41,375 nt of DNA from Dehalococcoidia bacterium (GCA_022822375.1 JAJEBU010000058.1:1-41375); one strand, 5' to 3'. Shown: positions 9,048 to 17,724, numbered from the stretch's first letter. Numbers and translations are program-made. The notes: generated by a model from the letters alone, not told the origin.

Positions 9048-10967
9048 ATGAGCCAATCAACCGCTGCTCTGCCGCCGCCGTCTGCGCCCGAGTACGACGT
9101 CGTCATCCAGCGCAATCGGCGCGCGCCGATGCGCGACGGCGTGGCGCTCGCAACGGATGTGTACCTGCCAGCGCAAGACGGTGTCGCGGTCGACCGCCCC
9201 CTGCCGACGCTGCTGACCCGCACGCCGTACGACAAGCTGGGCTTCGCTGCCGACGCCGAGTGGTGGGCGCGGCGCGGCTACGCCCGCGTGATCCAGGATG
9301 TGCGCGGCCGCTTCGCGTCGGAGGGGGACTTCTACCTGCTGAAGAACGAGGCCGAGGACGGCTACGACACGATTGAGTGGCTCGCCGAGCAGTCCTGGTC
9401 CACAGGCAAGGTCGGCACCGTCGGCACGTCGTACATGGGCTGGGTGCAGTCAGCGGCGGCAGCGCTGAATCCGCCGCATCTGGCGGCGATGTGGGTCAAC
9501 CAGGGTGCGTTCAACGGACTCACATCATCGCTGCGGCAGGGCGGAGCGCTGGAGCTGCGCTGGCTCGCGTGGGCCTTCTGGAACGCCCCTGTCAGCCCGG
9601 AGGCGGCTCGGGACCCGGTCCTCTACGCCGCGCTCGACCAGGCGGCGGTCGACCTGCGCGGTTATCTCGACCGCTTGCCATGGCGTCCGGGCGACACGCC
9701 GCTGTCGCTGACGCAGGATTATGAACGTTGGGCGATCGACCTCCTCACCCTGGCGCGCGAGGACGACTGGCTGTGGCAGCTGCCGTCGATGAACTTCGAG
9801 CGGTTCATCGGCCAGACGGCGGATGTGCCGACGGTCTACTCGGGCGGCTGGTACGACAGCTACACGCGGGCCACGTGCGAGTCGTTCATGGCGTTCTCGG
9901 AGGCGATGACGTCGCCGCAGTATCTGTTGATGGGGCCGTGGACGCACGGCGAGGCGCCCTTGGACCGGACCTGGTCGGGAGATGTGGACTTCGGCGGCAG
10001 CGCGCCGATCAGCGGGAATCTGTCCGCGACGCGGCTCGACTTGCAGCGCCAGTTCTTCGATCACGCACTGACGGGTGCAGACAGCGGCTGGGGCGAGATG
10101 CCGCCGGTCAAGATGTTCGTGATGGGCGGCGGCAGCGGTCGGCGGATCGCGTCGGGGCGGATGGATCACGGCGGCCGTTGGCGCGATGAGACGGCCTGGC
10201 CGCCGGCTGGGGTGGAAGCGGTGGAGTGGTTCCTGCAGCCAAGCGGCGGACTGTCCGAAGAAGTGGCGGCAGAGGATGGCGGCCAGTCGAGCTATCTCTT
10301 CGATCCGGAGCGGCCCGTGCCGTCGATCTCGGCCAACGTGTCGTCGCTGAGGGAGTTTGCGCCTGAGGATCCGACGCTCAAGCAGCAGATCTGGCCGCCG
10401 ACGCAGCGCTCGCGGGAGCTGATCCTGCCGGGCGGCGCTGATCAGCGGACTCGACCCGACGTGATGGGCGCCGAGCCGCCGTATCTGCCGACGGCCTCGC
10501 GCGCGGACGTGATCTCCTTTCGCTCAGAGCCGCTCGTGGACCCGGTCCAGGCGATTGGTCCTGTCACGGTTCGGCTGTGGGTCTCGACGGACGCACCGGA
10601 CACTGACTTCAGTGCGGCCCTGCTTGATTGCTACCCGCCCAGCATCGATTACCCCGAGGGCTACGCGCTGCGGCTGACGGACAGCATCAAGCGGTTGCGC
10701 TTCCGCAATGGGTATGACCGCGAGGAGTTCGTCTCGCCAGGCGACATCGTGGAGCTGAGCATTGAGCTCTACCCGACCTCGAACGTGTTCCAGGCGGGGC
10801 ACCGCATTGGCCTCGAGATTTCCAGTAGCAACTATCCGCGCTTCGACGTGAATCCGAACACGGGCGAACCGATCGGCCGTCAGACGCACAGGCGGACGGC
10901 GCTGAACACGGTGCACCACAACGCGGCACACGCGTCGCGGCTGGAGCTGTCGGTGGCACCGAGTTAA
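9048..10967 (+). CDS. CocE/NonD family hydrolase (X-Pro dipeptidyl-peptidase fold)
   Basis: 639-residue serine hydrolase of the cocaine-esterase/S15 group; these cleave esters or acyl-amides, and the substrate here is unknown. The N-terminal alpha/beta-hydrolase domain has MRDGVALATDVYLP, the nucleophile elbow GTSYMG (Ser about 128), the acidic residue in GGWYDSY and the His in GPWTHG, equivalent to the CocE triad. The C-terminal jelly-roll domain contains the typical FQAGHRIGLEISSSNYPRFD. No signal peptide is visible, so it is probably cytoplasmic. The start ATG is one base after the previous stop. It converges with an ABC peptide importer, which may supply peptides or amides, but that link is only positional. 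Confidence 0.92.
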   Translation: MSQSTAALPPPSAPEYDVVIQRNRRAPMRDGVALATDVYLPAQDGVAVDRPLPTLLTRTPYDKLGFAADAEWWARRGYARVIQDVRGRFASEGDFYLLKNEAEDGYDTIEWLAEQSWSTGKVGTVGTSYMGWVQSAAAALNPPHLAAMWVNQGAFNGLTSSLRQGGALELRWLAWAFWNAPVSPEAARDPVLYAALDQAAVDLRGYLDRLPWRPGDTPLSLTQDYERWAIDLLTLAREDDWLWQLPSMNFERFIGQTADVPTVYSGGWYDSYTRATCESFMAFSEAMTSPQYLLMGPWTHGEAPLDRTWSGDVDFGGSAPISGNLSATRLDLQRQFFDHALTGADSGWGEMPPVKMFVMGGGSGRRIASGRMDHGGRWRDETAWPPAGVEAVEWFLQPSGGLSEEVAAEDGGQSSYLFDPERPVPSISANVSSLREFAPEDPTLKQQIWPPTQRSRELILPGGADQRTRPDVMGAEPPYLPTASRADVISFRSEPLVDPVQAIGPVTVRLWVSTDAPDTDFSAALLDCYPPSIDYPEGYALRLTDSIKRLRFRNGYDREEFVSPGDIVELSIELYPTSNVFQAGHRIGLEISSSNYPRFDVNPNTGEPIGRQTHRRTALNTVHHNAAHASRLELSVAPS

Positions 10968-10986
10968 CGGCGGCCGACAGCTCCAG
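10941..10986. terminator. Candidate bidirectional terminator (13-bp perfect stem)
   Basis: CTGGAGCTGTCGG (10941-10953) and CCGACAGCTCCAG (10974-10986) are perfect reverse complements with a 20-base loop that contains the CocE stop codon. It lies between convergent genes. A small second hairpin, CTCCA-G-TGGAG, overlaps its right arm (10981-10991). There is no T-tract, so it may act by Rho or by blocking RNA decay. Confidence 0.55.
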
Positions 10987-11016
10987 TGGAGCCGTTGAGA
11001 AGAATCCAAACCGTCG

Positions 11017-11922
11017 CTAGCTGCTTCCGCGCAGTCGGGGATCGAGGAGATCGCGGAGGACGTCGCCAAGCAGATTGAATGCGAGCACGGTGATCACGAT
11101 GGCGAGCCCGGGGAAGACGGCGAGCATTGGCTCGCTGCTGATCAAACGTTGCGCGCTGTTGAGCATGGTGCCCCAGGATGGGTCGGGCGGTCGCGTTCCC
11201 AGGCCGAGGAAGCTGAGCGACGCCTCGATGATGATCGCGACGCCGAACAACAGCGAGGCCTGAACCACGACCGGCGCGAATGTGTTGGGCAATATGTGGC
11301 GGGCAGCGACCCGTGCGCCGCCGGCGCCAATTGATCGCGCGGCCAGGACGTATTCCTGCTCCTTGACCGAGAGCGTCGTGCCGCGAACCAACCGGGCGAA
11401 TGAGGGTATGAATGTGATCCCGATGGCGAGCATGACATTCTCAATGCCGGTTCCCAGAGCCGCGATGATCATCAACGCGAGCAGAATGCCGGGAAACGCG
11501 AAGAGCGCATCCATGAGTCGCATCAAGACTTCATCGCGGATCCCACCCGAGTATCCAGCTGTGACGCCGATCGGCACGCCGATGCCGGCCCCGATCAGGA
11601 TCGAGACGACGCCAACCATCAGCGCCGTGCGCGATGCGTCGACGATGCGCGAGTAGTTATCTCGACCAAGCTGGTCGGTTCCAAAAAAGTTGGAGAACGA
11701 CGGCTTGGCAAACGCTTCCGCTCCAGTCGTGACCAGGGTTTCCAGTGGATCGTGAGTGGCTGCAATATCGGTGAAGACTGCGGCAAAGGCGATCAGCAAC
11801 ACGACGGTCAGACTGATCACCCCGATGGGGCGGCTGGCAAATCGGCGGGCGAAGACCAGAAAGTTGGCGAACCGAGGATCGCGCTCTGATGTCAAGACCT
11901 CCATGGAGCCGGAAGAACTCAT
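11017..11922 (-). CDS. ABC peptide/nickel-type transporter permease, DppC-like
   Basis: 301-residue inner-membrane permease of the dipeptide/oligopeptide importer family. After a cytoplasmic N-terminus the first helix is at about residues 35-52 (GVISLTVVLLIAFAAVF), followed by a periplasmic loop with FFGTDQLGRDNYSRI, characteristic of DppC/OppC proteins, and five further helices. The coupling-helix EAA motif is EYVLAARSIGAGGARVAARH, which docks on the ATPase. It lies eight bases after the DppB-like gene. The ATPase genes are not in the window on this strand, so they must be encoded elsewhere. Confidence 0.93.
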   Translation of the reverse strand: MSSSGSMEVLTSERDPRFANFLVFARRFASRPIGVISLTVVLLIAFAAVFTDIAATHDPLETLVTTGAEAFAKPSFSNFFGTDQLGRDNYSRIVDASRTALMVGVVSILIGAGIGVPIGVTAGYSGGIRDEVLMRLMDALFAFPGILLALMIIAALGTGIENVMLAIGITFIPSFARLVRGTTLSVKEQEYVLAARSIGAGGARVAARHILPNTFAPVVVQASLLFGVAIIIEASLSFLGLGTRPPDPSWGTMLNSAQRLISSEPMLAVFPGLAIVITVLAFNLLGDVLRDLLDPRLRGSS

Positions 11923-11930
11923 CAGTGACC

Positions 11931-12875
11931 TCAGGAGTAGCGAATGCGGGGATCGAGATACGCGTACGAGATATCGACGATGAGGTTGATCGCCGCGACA
12001 CCCAGGGCGATCATCACGGCGAGCGCCTGCACAGTAGGAATCTCGGAGAAGAGGATTGAGTCGATAATCAGCTTGCCAACTCCGGGCAGACCGAAGAAGG
12101 ATTCAATCACGATCGCGCCGCCGACGACGAGTGAGGTCTGTAGGCCGAGGACCGTGACGACGGGGATCAACGCATTGCGGAATCCGTGCCGGACGAGAAC
12201 GGAGCGTTCACGCAGCCCCTTGGCTCGAGCGGTGCGCACGTAATCTTGCTGCATCACTTCAACCATCGCGGCGCGGACCTGACGAGCGAGATTGCCGGCG
12301 AGCGCGACGCCGATGGCGAACGCGGGCAGCACCATGCCCTTGAGGTTGGCGCCCGGATCATCGAAGAAGGGCGTAAAGCCCTGGGTAGGGAACCAACCCA
12401 ACTCGAGCGCGAAGACGATCACGAGCAGCATGGCCAGCCAGAAGTTCGGCACTGACACGCCAATCACGGCAAAGAATGTGAGTCCATAGTCGAACGGCGT
12501 GCCCGGTTTCGCCCCCGCGATCGCCCCAATGGGAATCGCAATCAGCAGGGCCAGGGCCAGCGACATGATGCCAAGCTGAATGGTGGCCTCAAGCCGGCTG
12601 GCGATCAACGGGCCGACCGGGTCGTTGCTGCGCTGGGAGTAGCCAAAGTCGCCCTGAAACACTCCAGCGATCCAGTCGGCGTACTGCTCGTAGATCGGGT
12701 CGTACCAACCGAGCCGCTCATTCAAGGCCTCGACCGCTGCCGGATCGGCTTCCGGTCCGAGGATGGCGCTACCAGGAGAGCCAGGCAACAGCCGTAGAGC
12801 GACGAAGGTGACCACTGAGATCAAGATCAGCACGGGAATCGTGGCGAGGACGCGACGAATGATGAAATTGCGCAC
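11931..12875 (-). CDS. ABC peptide-type transporter permease, DppB-like
   Basis: 314-residue partner permease. It starts with the family's N-terminal helix (RRVLATIPVLILISVVTFV) and the LLPGSPG loop, has six predicted helices, and an EAA motif QQDYVRTARAKGLRERSVL. The C-terminus YAYLDPRIRYS is typical for DppB. It forms a heterodimer with the DppC-like protein. The 170-base gap to the upstream substrate-binding gene contains a large inverted repeat that might set relative expression. Confidence 0.93.
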   Translation of the reverse strand: MRNFIIRRVLATIPVLILISVVTFVALRLLPGSPGSAILGPEADPAAVEALNERLGWYDPIYEQYADWIAGVFQGDFGYSQRSNDPVGPLIASRLEATIQLGIMSLALALLIAIPIGAIAGAKPGTPFDYGLTFFAVIGVSVPNFWLAMLLVIVFALELGWFPTQGFTPFFDDPGANLKGMVLPAFAIGVALAGNLARQVRAAMVEVMQQDYVRTARAKGLRERSVLVRHGFRNALIPVVTVLGLQTSLVVGGAIVIESFFGLPGVGKLIIDSILFSEIPTVQALAVMIALGVAAINLIVDISYAYLDPRIRYS

Positions 12876-12897
12876 TGACCCGAGCTTCGCCTAACAG

Positions 12898-12971
12898 GTG
12901 TGTTCGCGGCTTGCGACGCCGGGATCCATTGCGGGATGACTGGCTGGCGGCAACCGGCGCAGCGAACACAC
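12898..12971. repeat. Nested inverted repeat between binding-protein and permease genes
   Basis: GTGTGTTCGC (12898-12907) pairs perfectly with GCGAACACAC (12962-12971); inside it CGCCGG (12917-12922) pairs with CCGGCG (12954-12959). The transcript of the minus-strand operon would form a long bulged hairpin downstream of the binding-protein gene. This is a plausible attenuator or mRNA-stabilising element that gives more binding protein than permease. Confidence 0.6.
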
Positions 12972-13045
12972 GAACGTGCGCCAGTCACAAATCGCCATTG
13001 GTCGCGCCCAGACTACCTGGACCATCGGCCCTGCACCGGGATCGC

Positions 13046-14809
13046 CTAAGCGGTGATGGTCACGTCGCCTTGTCCCCAGTGCGGCTTTGCGTCAGCAAAC
13101 AGCGGATAGGTGACGTTTTCGGCGTGCGCGGTGCGTGCGAAGTGGTGGAAGAAGTTCACACCCCAGGCGGCGGTGTCCATCGCTCGGTTGAGCTCTTGGA
13201 TTTTGATGAACCGTTGCTCGGGATCAAACTCAGCGCCGACCTCGCCCAGCAGGCGAACCAGTTCCACGCGGTCCGGGTCGTTCTCACTTTCAGGCACCAC
13301 GTTACGGCTCTGGGAGAGCGGGTCGTGGACGAATGCGAGTTGCTGCCAGACATCGGCGCGGACCGACATCGAGGAGCTGTGACCGGATACTTCGAGGTCC
13401 CAGAACTCGCGCCAGAAGGCGGGGCTGGGCTTCGGGTTGAGCTTGGCGATGATGCCAAACTGAGCCAGCGAGGCAGCGATGAACTCGTCATGCGCGATCG
13501 CCTGGGCGCCCGAGAACGTGTTCATCTCGAACTCGAACCCGTCCGGATGACCGGCCAGAGCGAGCTCTTCGCGCACCTTCTCTGGGTTGAAGATGTAGCC
13601 CTCGTAGTTTGGGTCGTGATCAGGGCCGGTGGCCGGGCCGAGCCAGCCCCAATGGGCTGGAATGCCCTGGCCGTTCCAGACCACGTCGAGCAAGGCATGC
13701 TTGTCGATGCCCCAGTTGATCGCGCGGCGCAGGTGCGGGTTGGTCCACGGTTCCATGCGCATGTTCAACCAGTAGCGCTGGGTCCAGTTGGTTGGGCGCG
13801 TTTCGTAGGTCAGGCCTGCGTCGGTCAGACGGTCGACCTGTGCCGAGTCGGGGCTGAACTGGGCGTTGTACTCGCCGGCGATCATGCCGTTGATGGCCTG
13901 GTCGGAGGTTCGTCCCAGATGCCAGGTGATCTTGTTGATCTTCGGGTGGCCAGGCTGCCAGTAGTCGTCGAACGCTTCGAAGACGAGGCGGTCATCAACG
14001 ATTTCCTCGACGAATTTGAAGGCGCCCGCGCCGACCGGCGAGCGATCGAGGTAGACGTCCTTTTCTTCGATCGCCTTTGGCGAGACGACCATGCCCGCGC
14101 GGTCGCCGAGGATGCGCAGCAACGGGGCGAAGGGTTGCTTCATGTTGAAGACGGCGGTTGACTCGTCCGGCGTGTCAACGCTGTCGATGAATTGCACGTC
14201 GGCGCCCGTATTGCCCTCTTCCAAGTCGCGAGCGCGGAGGATGTGCGTCTTGACTGCCTCGGAGTTCAGCGGCTCGCCATCGTGGAACAACACGTTGGGG
14301 CGAATCGTGAAGATGATCTTCAGGCCGTCGTCCGAGACTTCCCAACTTTCGGCCAGCGAACGGCTCGTGTCGGGCACGAGCTCCGTGTTGTAGCCGACCA
14401 GGTTGTCGTGACCGACCCACAGGTGTTGGTGGTCGTTGCCGCCGGATCCGGTCACCGGGTCGAGCTGGGAGAAGGAGCCGGAGAGATCGGGAACGGTCAG
14501 TTCGCCGACGCGACCGACCGCAACCTGTTGGGCCTGGGCTTGCGCTTGAGCGGCCTGATCTTCTTGCGTCTGCGCTTGCTGGTCGGCGGCCGGCTGGTCC
14601 TGCTGCTCAGCCTGCTGGGCCTGCTGATCAGCTTGTTGCGCTTGCTGCTCGACTTGCTGCTGTTGTTGCTGCTCAGACTGACGGACCTGCGTCACCGACT
14701 GATCGTCGTCATCGTCGCCGCATCCAACCAGGGCGATTCCGACTGCGCCCACCCCAGCACGGGCTGAGGCGCGCAGCAGCGAACGCCGCGACATCTTGTT
14801 GCGGCGCAT
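13046..14809 (-). CDS. ABC substrate-binding lipoprotein (SBP_bac_5) with Gln-rich linker
   Basis: 587-residue extracytoplasmic solute-binding protein of the dipeptide/oligopeptide cluster. The N-terminus carries both a twin-arginine pattern (MSRRSLLRAS) and a lipobox (LVGC), suggesting Tat export and lipid anchoring. Residues of about 40-97 are an extreme low-complexity linker of Gln, Ala, Asp and Glu. The binding domain follows, with HLWVGHDNLV, the LAESWEVSDDGLKIIFTI strand and LRRAINWGIDKHALL, typical of family 5. The ATG at 14809 is preceded by AGGA; a second ATG at 14794 lacks a ribosome site. It is upstream of both permeases in the same orientation. Ligand unknown. Confidence 0.92.
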   Translation of the reverse strand: MRRNKMSRRSLLRASARAGVGAVGIALVGCGDDDDDQSVTQVRQSEQQQQQQVEQQAQQADQQAQQAEQQDQPAADQQAQTQEDQAAQAQAQAQQVAVGRVGELTVPDLSGSFSQLDPVTGSGGNDHQHLWVGHDNLVGYNTELVPDTSRSLAESWEVSDDGLKIIFTIRPNVLFHDGEPLNSEAVKTHILRARDLEEGNTGADVQFIDSVDTPDESTAVFNMKQPFAPLLRILGDRAGMVVSPKAIEEKDVYLDRSPVGAGAFKFVEEIVDDRLVFEAFDDYWQPGHPKINKITWHLGRTSDQAINGMIAGEYNAQFSPDSAQVDRLTDAGLTYETRPTNWTQRYWLNMRMEPWTNPHLRRAINWGIDKHALLDVVWNGQGIPAHWGWLGPATGPDHDPNYEGYIFNPEKVREELALAGHPDGFEFEMNTFSGAQAIAHDEFIAASLAQFGIIAKLNPKPSPAFWREFWDLEVSGHSSSMSVRADVWQQLAFVHDPLSQSRNVVPESENDPDRVELVRLLGEVGAEFDPEQRFIKIQELNRAMDTAAWGVNFFHHFARTAHAENVTYPLFADAKPHWGQGDVTITA

Positions 14810-14906
14810 GCGATCCTAGTAATTTCGTTCGCTCATGAACTTCCTGTTCTGTACGTGTCCATGCGCCTGTCGTGCGCATATTGCTGACTTTTGCACCCTA
14901 CTACAG

Positions 14907-14927
14907 GTGAGAGCAACGGCCTCTCAC
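14907..14927. terminator. Hairpin after yjbR (possible terminator)
   Basis: GTGAGAG, seven-base loop, CTCTCAC form a perfect 7-bp stem 37 bases beyond the yjbR stop and upstream of the substrate-binding gene. It has no T-tract on the minus strand, so intrinsic termination is uncertain. The rest of 14810-14963 shows no clear gene. Confidence 0.4.
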
Positions 14928-14963
14928 ATGGTTTACGCCGAGCAGTGTTGGACCAGCACGTGC

Positions 14964-15368
14964 CTATGGCTCAGTACCGGTGATCAGCTGTTGTTGGCGT
15001 TTGCTGAAGCCGGCGAGGATTCGCTCGTATGAGTCGACGATCAATTCCTCGAGTTCATCGTCAGGCAGGTCAGACTCGAGGACGATCGCGACCCAATGGG
15101 ACTTGTTCAGATAGCTGGGAGACTGGACCGCGTCGTACTTCTGGTGCAGCGCGGGGACGATGGCGGGGTCGCACTTGATCGAGATGGCGTGCGGCTGGCC
15201 CTCGGTGGTGCCGCCGCCCAGGAAACAGAAGATCTTGCCCGCACCCTTGCCGCCGCCGTCGGCGTTCTTCGGTCCGAGCTTGTAGACGAGGTCGTCTTCG
15301 CCCCAGGGGGAGTCGGGCCAGGAACCGGGCAGCGACTCGCAGAGGTCGGCGACCGCGTTGCGGTCCAT
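14964..15368 (-). CDS. MmcQ/YjbR family protein
   Basis: 134-residue protein of the MmcQ/YjbR family, a small CyaY-like fold sometimes annotated as DNA-binding without firm functional proof. Typical features are the N-terminal LPGSWPDSPWGEDDLVYKLG, then IFCFLGG, ISIKCDP and the C-terminal SHWVAIVLESDLPDDELEEL followed by YERILAGF. Full length. It starts three bases after the rho stop, so it is probably in one transcript with rho, although the functional link is unclear. Confidence 0.85.
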   Translation of the reverse strand: MDRNAVADLCESLPGSWPDSPWGEDDLVYKLGPKNADGGGKGAGKIFCFLGGGTTEGQPHAISIKCDPAIVPALHQKYDAVQSPSYLNKSHWVAIVLESDLPDDELEELIVDSYERILAGFSKRQQQLITGTEP

Positions 15369-15370
15369 GC

Positions 15371-16648
15371 CTACGCCTCAGCCGCGGTCAGGTTTTCGAG
15401 GAACTCAACGTTCGACTTGGTCCTCGCCAGCCGATCGAGCAGGCGCTCGGTCGGTTCGGTGGCGCCGCCGCCCGAGCCGGCCAGCACGGACATCATGCGG
15501 CGCAGCAGCCAGACGCGCTGCAACTCCTCGCCGGAGAGCAGGAGTTCTTCTCGCCGAGTTGAGGAGGCGGCGATGTCGATCGAGGGGTAGATGCGGCGTT
15601 CGGCGAGCTTCCGGTCGAGCCGGACTTCCCAGTTGCCGGTGCCCTTGAACTCCTCGAAGACGACGTCATCGAGGCGGGAGCCGGTGTCGACGAGGCAGGT
15701 GGCGATGATCGTCAGCGAGCCGCCCTCTTCGGCCTTGCGGGCGCTGCCGAAGAAGCGCTTGGGCGGGTACAGCGCGACTGGGTCGATGCCGCCCGAGAGC
15801 GTGCGCCCTGTCGAGGGCATCTCCAGGTTGTAGGCGCGCGTCAGGCGCGTGATCGAGTCGAGCAGGATGACGACGTCGCGGCCCATCTCCATCAGCCGCT
15901 TGGCGCGCTCGAGGCCGAGCTCGGCGACGCGGATGTGTTCCTCGACCGGCTCGTCGAACGTCGAGGCGATCACTTCACCGCGGACCGAGCGGCGCATCTC
16001 CGTGACCTCTTCTGGGCGCTCGCCGATCAGCACGACCATCAGCAGTACTTCCGGGTGGTTCGAGACCACGCCGTTGGCGATCGACTGGAGCAGCATCGTC
16101 TTGCCGGCCTTGGGCGGGCTGACGATCAGGCCGCGCTGCCCGCGCCCCATCGGCGCGACGAGGTCGATCACCCGGCCCGAGAGTTCGGTCGGGTCCTCGG
16201 TCTCCAGCTCGAACCGCTCGTGCGGGAAGACGGCGGTCAGCTTCTCGAACAGCGCCCGCGCCGGCGCCTCCGCCGCGTTGACCCCGTTGACGGTCTCGAC
16301 GCGGGTCAGACCGTAGTACTTCTCGCCCTGCTTGGGCGGCCGCGCCGAGCCGATCACGTAGTCGCCGATGCGTAGGCCGGCGCGGCGGATCAGGTTCTGC
16401 GATACGTAGATGTCCGTCGGCGCGGGCAGCAGCGAGTCGCCCCGCAGGAAGCCGTAGGAGTCGTCGAAGACTTCCAGCACGCCGCCGGCTAGCACGTTGC
16501 CTTCCGCCGCGGCCTGCGCCTCGAGCAAGCGCAGGATGATGTCCTGCTTGCGCATCGTGGAGACGCCGCTGACCTCGCGCTCCTTAGCTTCGGCGAGCAG
16601 CGCATCGCGGGTCATCTCTTCGAGTTCGGCAACGTTCAGAGCGGTCAT
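15371..16648 (-). CDS. rho: Transcription termination factor Rho
   Basis: Hexameric RNA-dependent helicase that ends transcription. The 425-residue protein has the Rho_N helical domain (residues 1-45, STMRKQDIILRLLE), the cold-shock RNA-binding domain (GVLEVFDDSYGFLRG) and the RecA-type motor with Walker A SPPKAGKTMLLQS, Walker B DVVILLDSITRLTRAYN and the arginine-finger region GTGNWEVRLDRKLAERR. There is no large insertion in the N-terminal region, unlike many actinobacterial Rho proteins. Several hairpins in this window lack T-tracts, which fits a Rho-using host. A promoter candidate and palindrome lie in its leader. Confidence 0.98.
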   Translation of the reverse strand: MTALNVAELEEMTRDALLAEAKEREVSGVSTMRKQDIILRLLEAQAAAEGNVLAGGVLEVFDDSYGFLRGDSLLPAPTDIYVSQNLIRRAGLRIGDYVIGSARPPKQGEKYYGLTRVETVNGVNAAEAPARALFEKLTAVFPHERFELETEDPTELSGRVIDLVAPMGRGQRGLIVSPPKAGKTMLLQSIANGVVSNHPEVLLMVVLIGERPEEVTEMRRSVRGEVIASTFDEPVEEHIRVAELGLERAKRLMEMGRDVVILLDSITRLTRAYNLEMPSTGRTLSGGIDPVALYPPKRFFGSARKAEEGGSLTIIATCLVDTGSRLDDVVFEEFKGTGNWEVRLDRKLAERRIYPSIDIAASSTRREELLLSGEELQRVWLLRRMMSVLAGSGGGATEPTERLLDRLARTKSNVEFLENLTAAEA

Positions 16649-16822
16649 GGGCTACCTCAGGCATTGGCCCGCGTCGGCGCGGGGCGCTATCTGTGTGTAT
16701 CGCGTGCGGGAAGTGTGGGGACGTGCATGGACGTGGTCACGAAGATTCGGGAGTGATCAGCGTCGGAGTGGGCGGGGGTTCGCGCCTCAACGCGGGCCAC
16801 TTGGCCTGCGCGGCGAACAGCC

Positions 16823-16835
16823 TTCCGTTACGGAA
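16823..16835. promoter_or_regulatory. 13-base palindrome at the predicted rho transcription start
   Basis: TTCCGT-T-ACGGAA is a perfect 6+1+6 inverted repeat directly downstream of the candidate -10. Its position fits a repressor operator, but no regulator is identified. Confidence 0.4.
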
Positions 16836-16842
16836 CACTCGT

Positions 16843-16872
16843 ATGGTATCCCCGCGCGGCCGTCGTTGGCAA
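16843..16872 (-). promoter_or_regulatory. rho: Candidate promoter for rho
   Basis: On the minus strand -35 TTGCCA (16867-16872, five of six consensus bases) and -10 TACCAT (16843-16848) are 18 bases apart. The start would be near 16836, about 190 bases before the rho ATG. Confidence 0.5.
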
Positions 16873-17013
16873 GTCACCCGCCGTGTAACCCGCCGTGCAA
16901 CATGCGGTACAACCGTGCGGCGTCACGCAGAGTTCACACAAGACCCCACGCACGTCACCCCAGCACGTTGCGGCATCGGGCCGGCCGACCGCCGCCGCCG
17001 CAGATGCGTCCGG

Positions 17014-17724
17014 TTAGGACGCGGCCGTCGCTGCGCCCGCTGAGCGCAGCGCTTCCAACTGATCCTGCGCGTCTTGCCAGTCGGCCAGGAACGCGTCGAT
17101 GCCCCGGTCTGTCAGGTCGTGCCGCAGCATCTGCTCGAGGACGGGAAAGGGAATCGTCGATATCTGCGAGCCGGCGCGGGCGGCGTCGGCGACGTGTTCG
17201 GTGTTGCGCAGCGACGCGGCGATGACCTCGGTCGGCAGCCCGTATCGGTCGAGCATGGCCACGACGTCCCGCACCAGCCCAATCCCGTCTTCGCCGATGT
17301 CGTCCAGCCGTCCCACAAAGGGGGAGACGTAGGCCGCGCCGGCGCGCGCCGCGAGCAGCGCCTGGTTGAGCGAGAAGATCAGTGTCGTGTTGATCCGAAT
17401 GCCCTCGTCCGAGAGTGCGCGGATCGCGGCGAGTCCTGGTCCGTCGATCGGAATCTTGACGACCACCTGCTCGTGCCAGGCGGCGAGCGTGCGCGCTTCG
17501 GCGATCAACTCCGCGGTCGTGCGGCTGACGCACTCGGCGGAGATCGGACCGTCGACGATCTCGGCGATCTTGCGGATGCGCTGTTCGTAGCTGATCGCGT
17601 TGCCGCCCTCAGCCGCGATGGCGCGGGCGTGCAGCGACGGGTTGGTGGTCACGCCGTGGCAGATACCCCAGTCGACGGCCTGCTGGATTTCGTCGAGTCG
17701 GGCGCTGTCGAGAAAGACCTTCAT
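17014..17724 (-). CDS. Transaldolase / fructose-6-phosphate aldolase, small type
   Basis: 236-residue TIM-barrel aldolase of the TalC/FSA (MipB) group, acting in the non-oxidative pentose phosphate pathway or on fructose 6-phosphate. It begins MKVFLDSARLDEI, has GVTTNPSL, the Schiff-base lysine in VVVKIPI, INTTLIFSLNQAL and AAYVSPFVGRLDD. Length is close to the family's 215-220 residues with a short Ala-rich tail. Transaldolase versus FSA activity cannot be told from sequence alone. The C-terminal part of a transketolase lies at the far window end. It follows the membrane-protein gene by 36 bases. Confidence 0.93.
   Translation of the reverse strand: MKVFLDSARLDEIQQAVDWGICHGVTTNPSLHARAIAAEGGNAISYEQRIRKIAEIVDGPISAECVSRTTAELIAEARTLAAWHEQVVVKIPIDGPGLAAIRALSDEGIRINTTLIFSLNQALLAARAGAAYVSPFVGRLDDIGEDGIGLVRDVVAMLDRYGLPTEVIAASLRNTEHVADAARAGSQISTIPFPVLEQMLRHDLTDRGIDAFLADWQDAQDQLEALRSAGAATAAS

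Larger units (their letters stand above)
16649..17013. other. 365-base gap holding the rho leader; no convincing gene
   Basis: Lies between the transaldolase stop and the rho start, both on the minus strand. ORFs on the plus strand here are Arg-rich and lack ribosome sites. The gap holds the candidate rho promoter, a 13-base palindrome, a short near-repeat ACCCGCCGTGTAAC/ACCCGCCGTGCAAC, and a roughly 185-base untranslated leader. Rho is often autoregulated through its leader, so this is the region to look at, but I see no recognised riboregulator. Confidence 0.5.

Noticed and set aside
12911-14161. 416-residue plus-strand ORF opposite the substrate-binding gene
   Set aside because: Mirror of the binding-protein gene; no recognisable domain.
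16497-17225. Plus-strand ORFs in the rho leader and its surroundings
   Set aside because: Arg/Ser/Ala-rich shadows of rho and transaldolase frames with no ribosome site.
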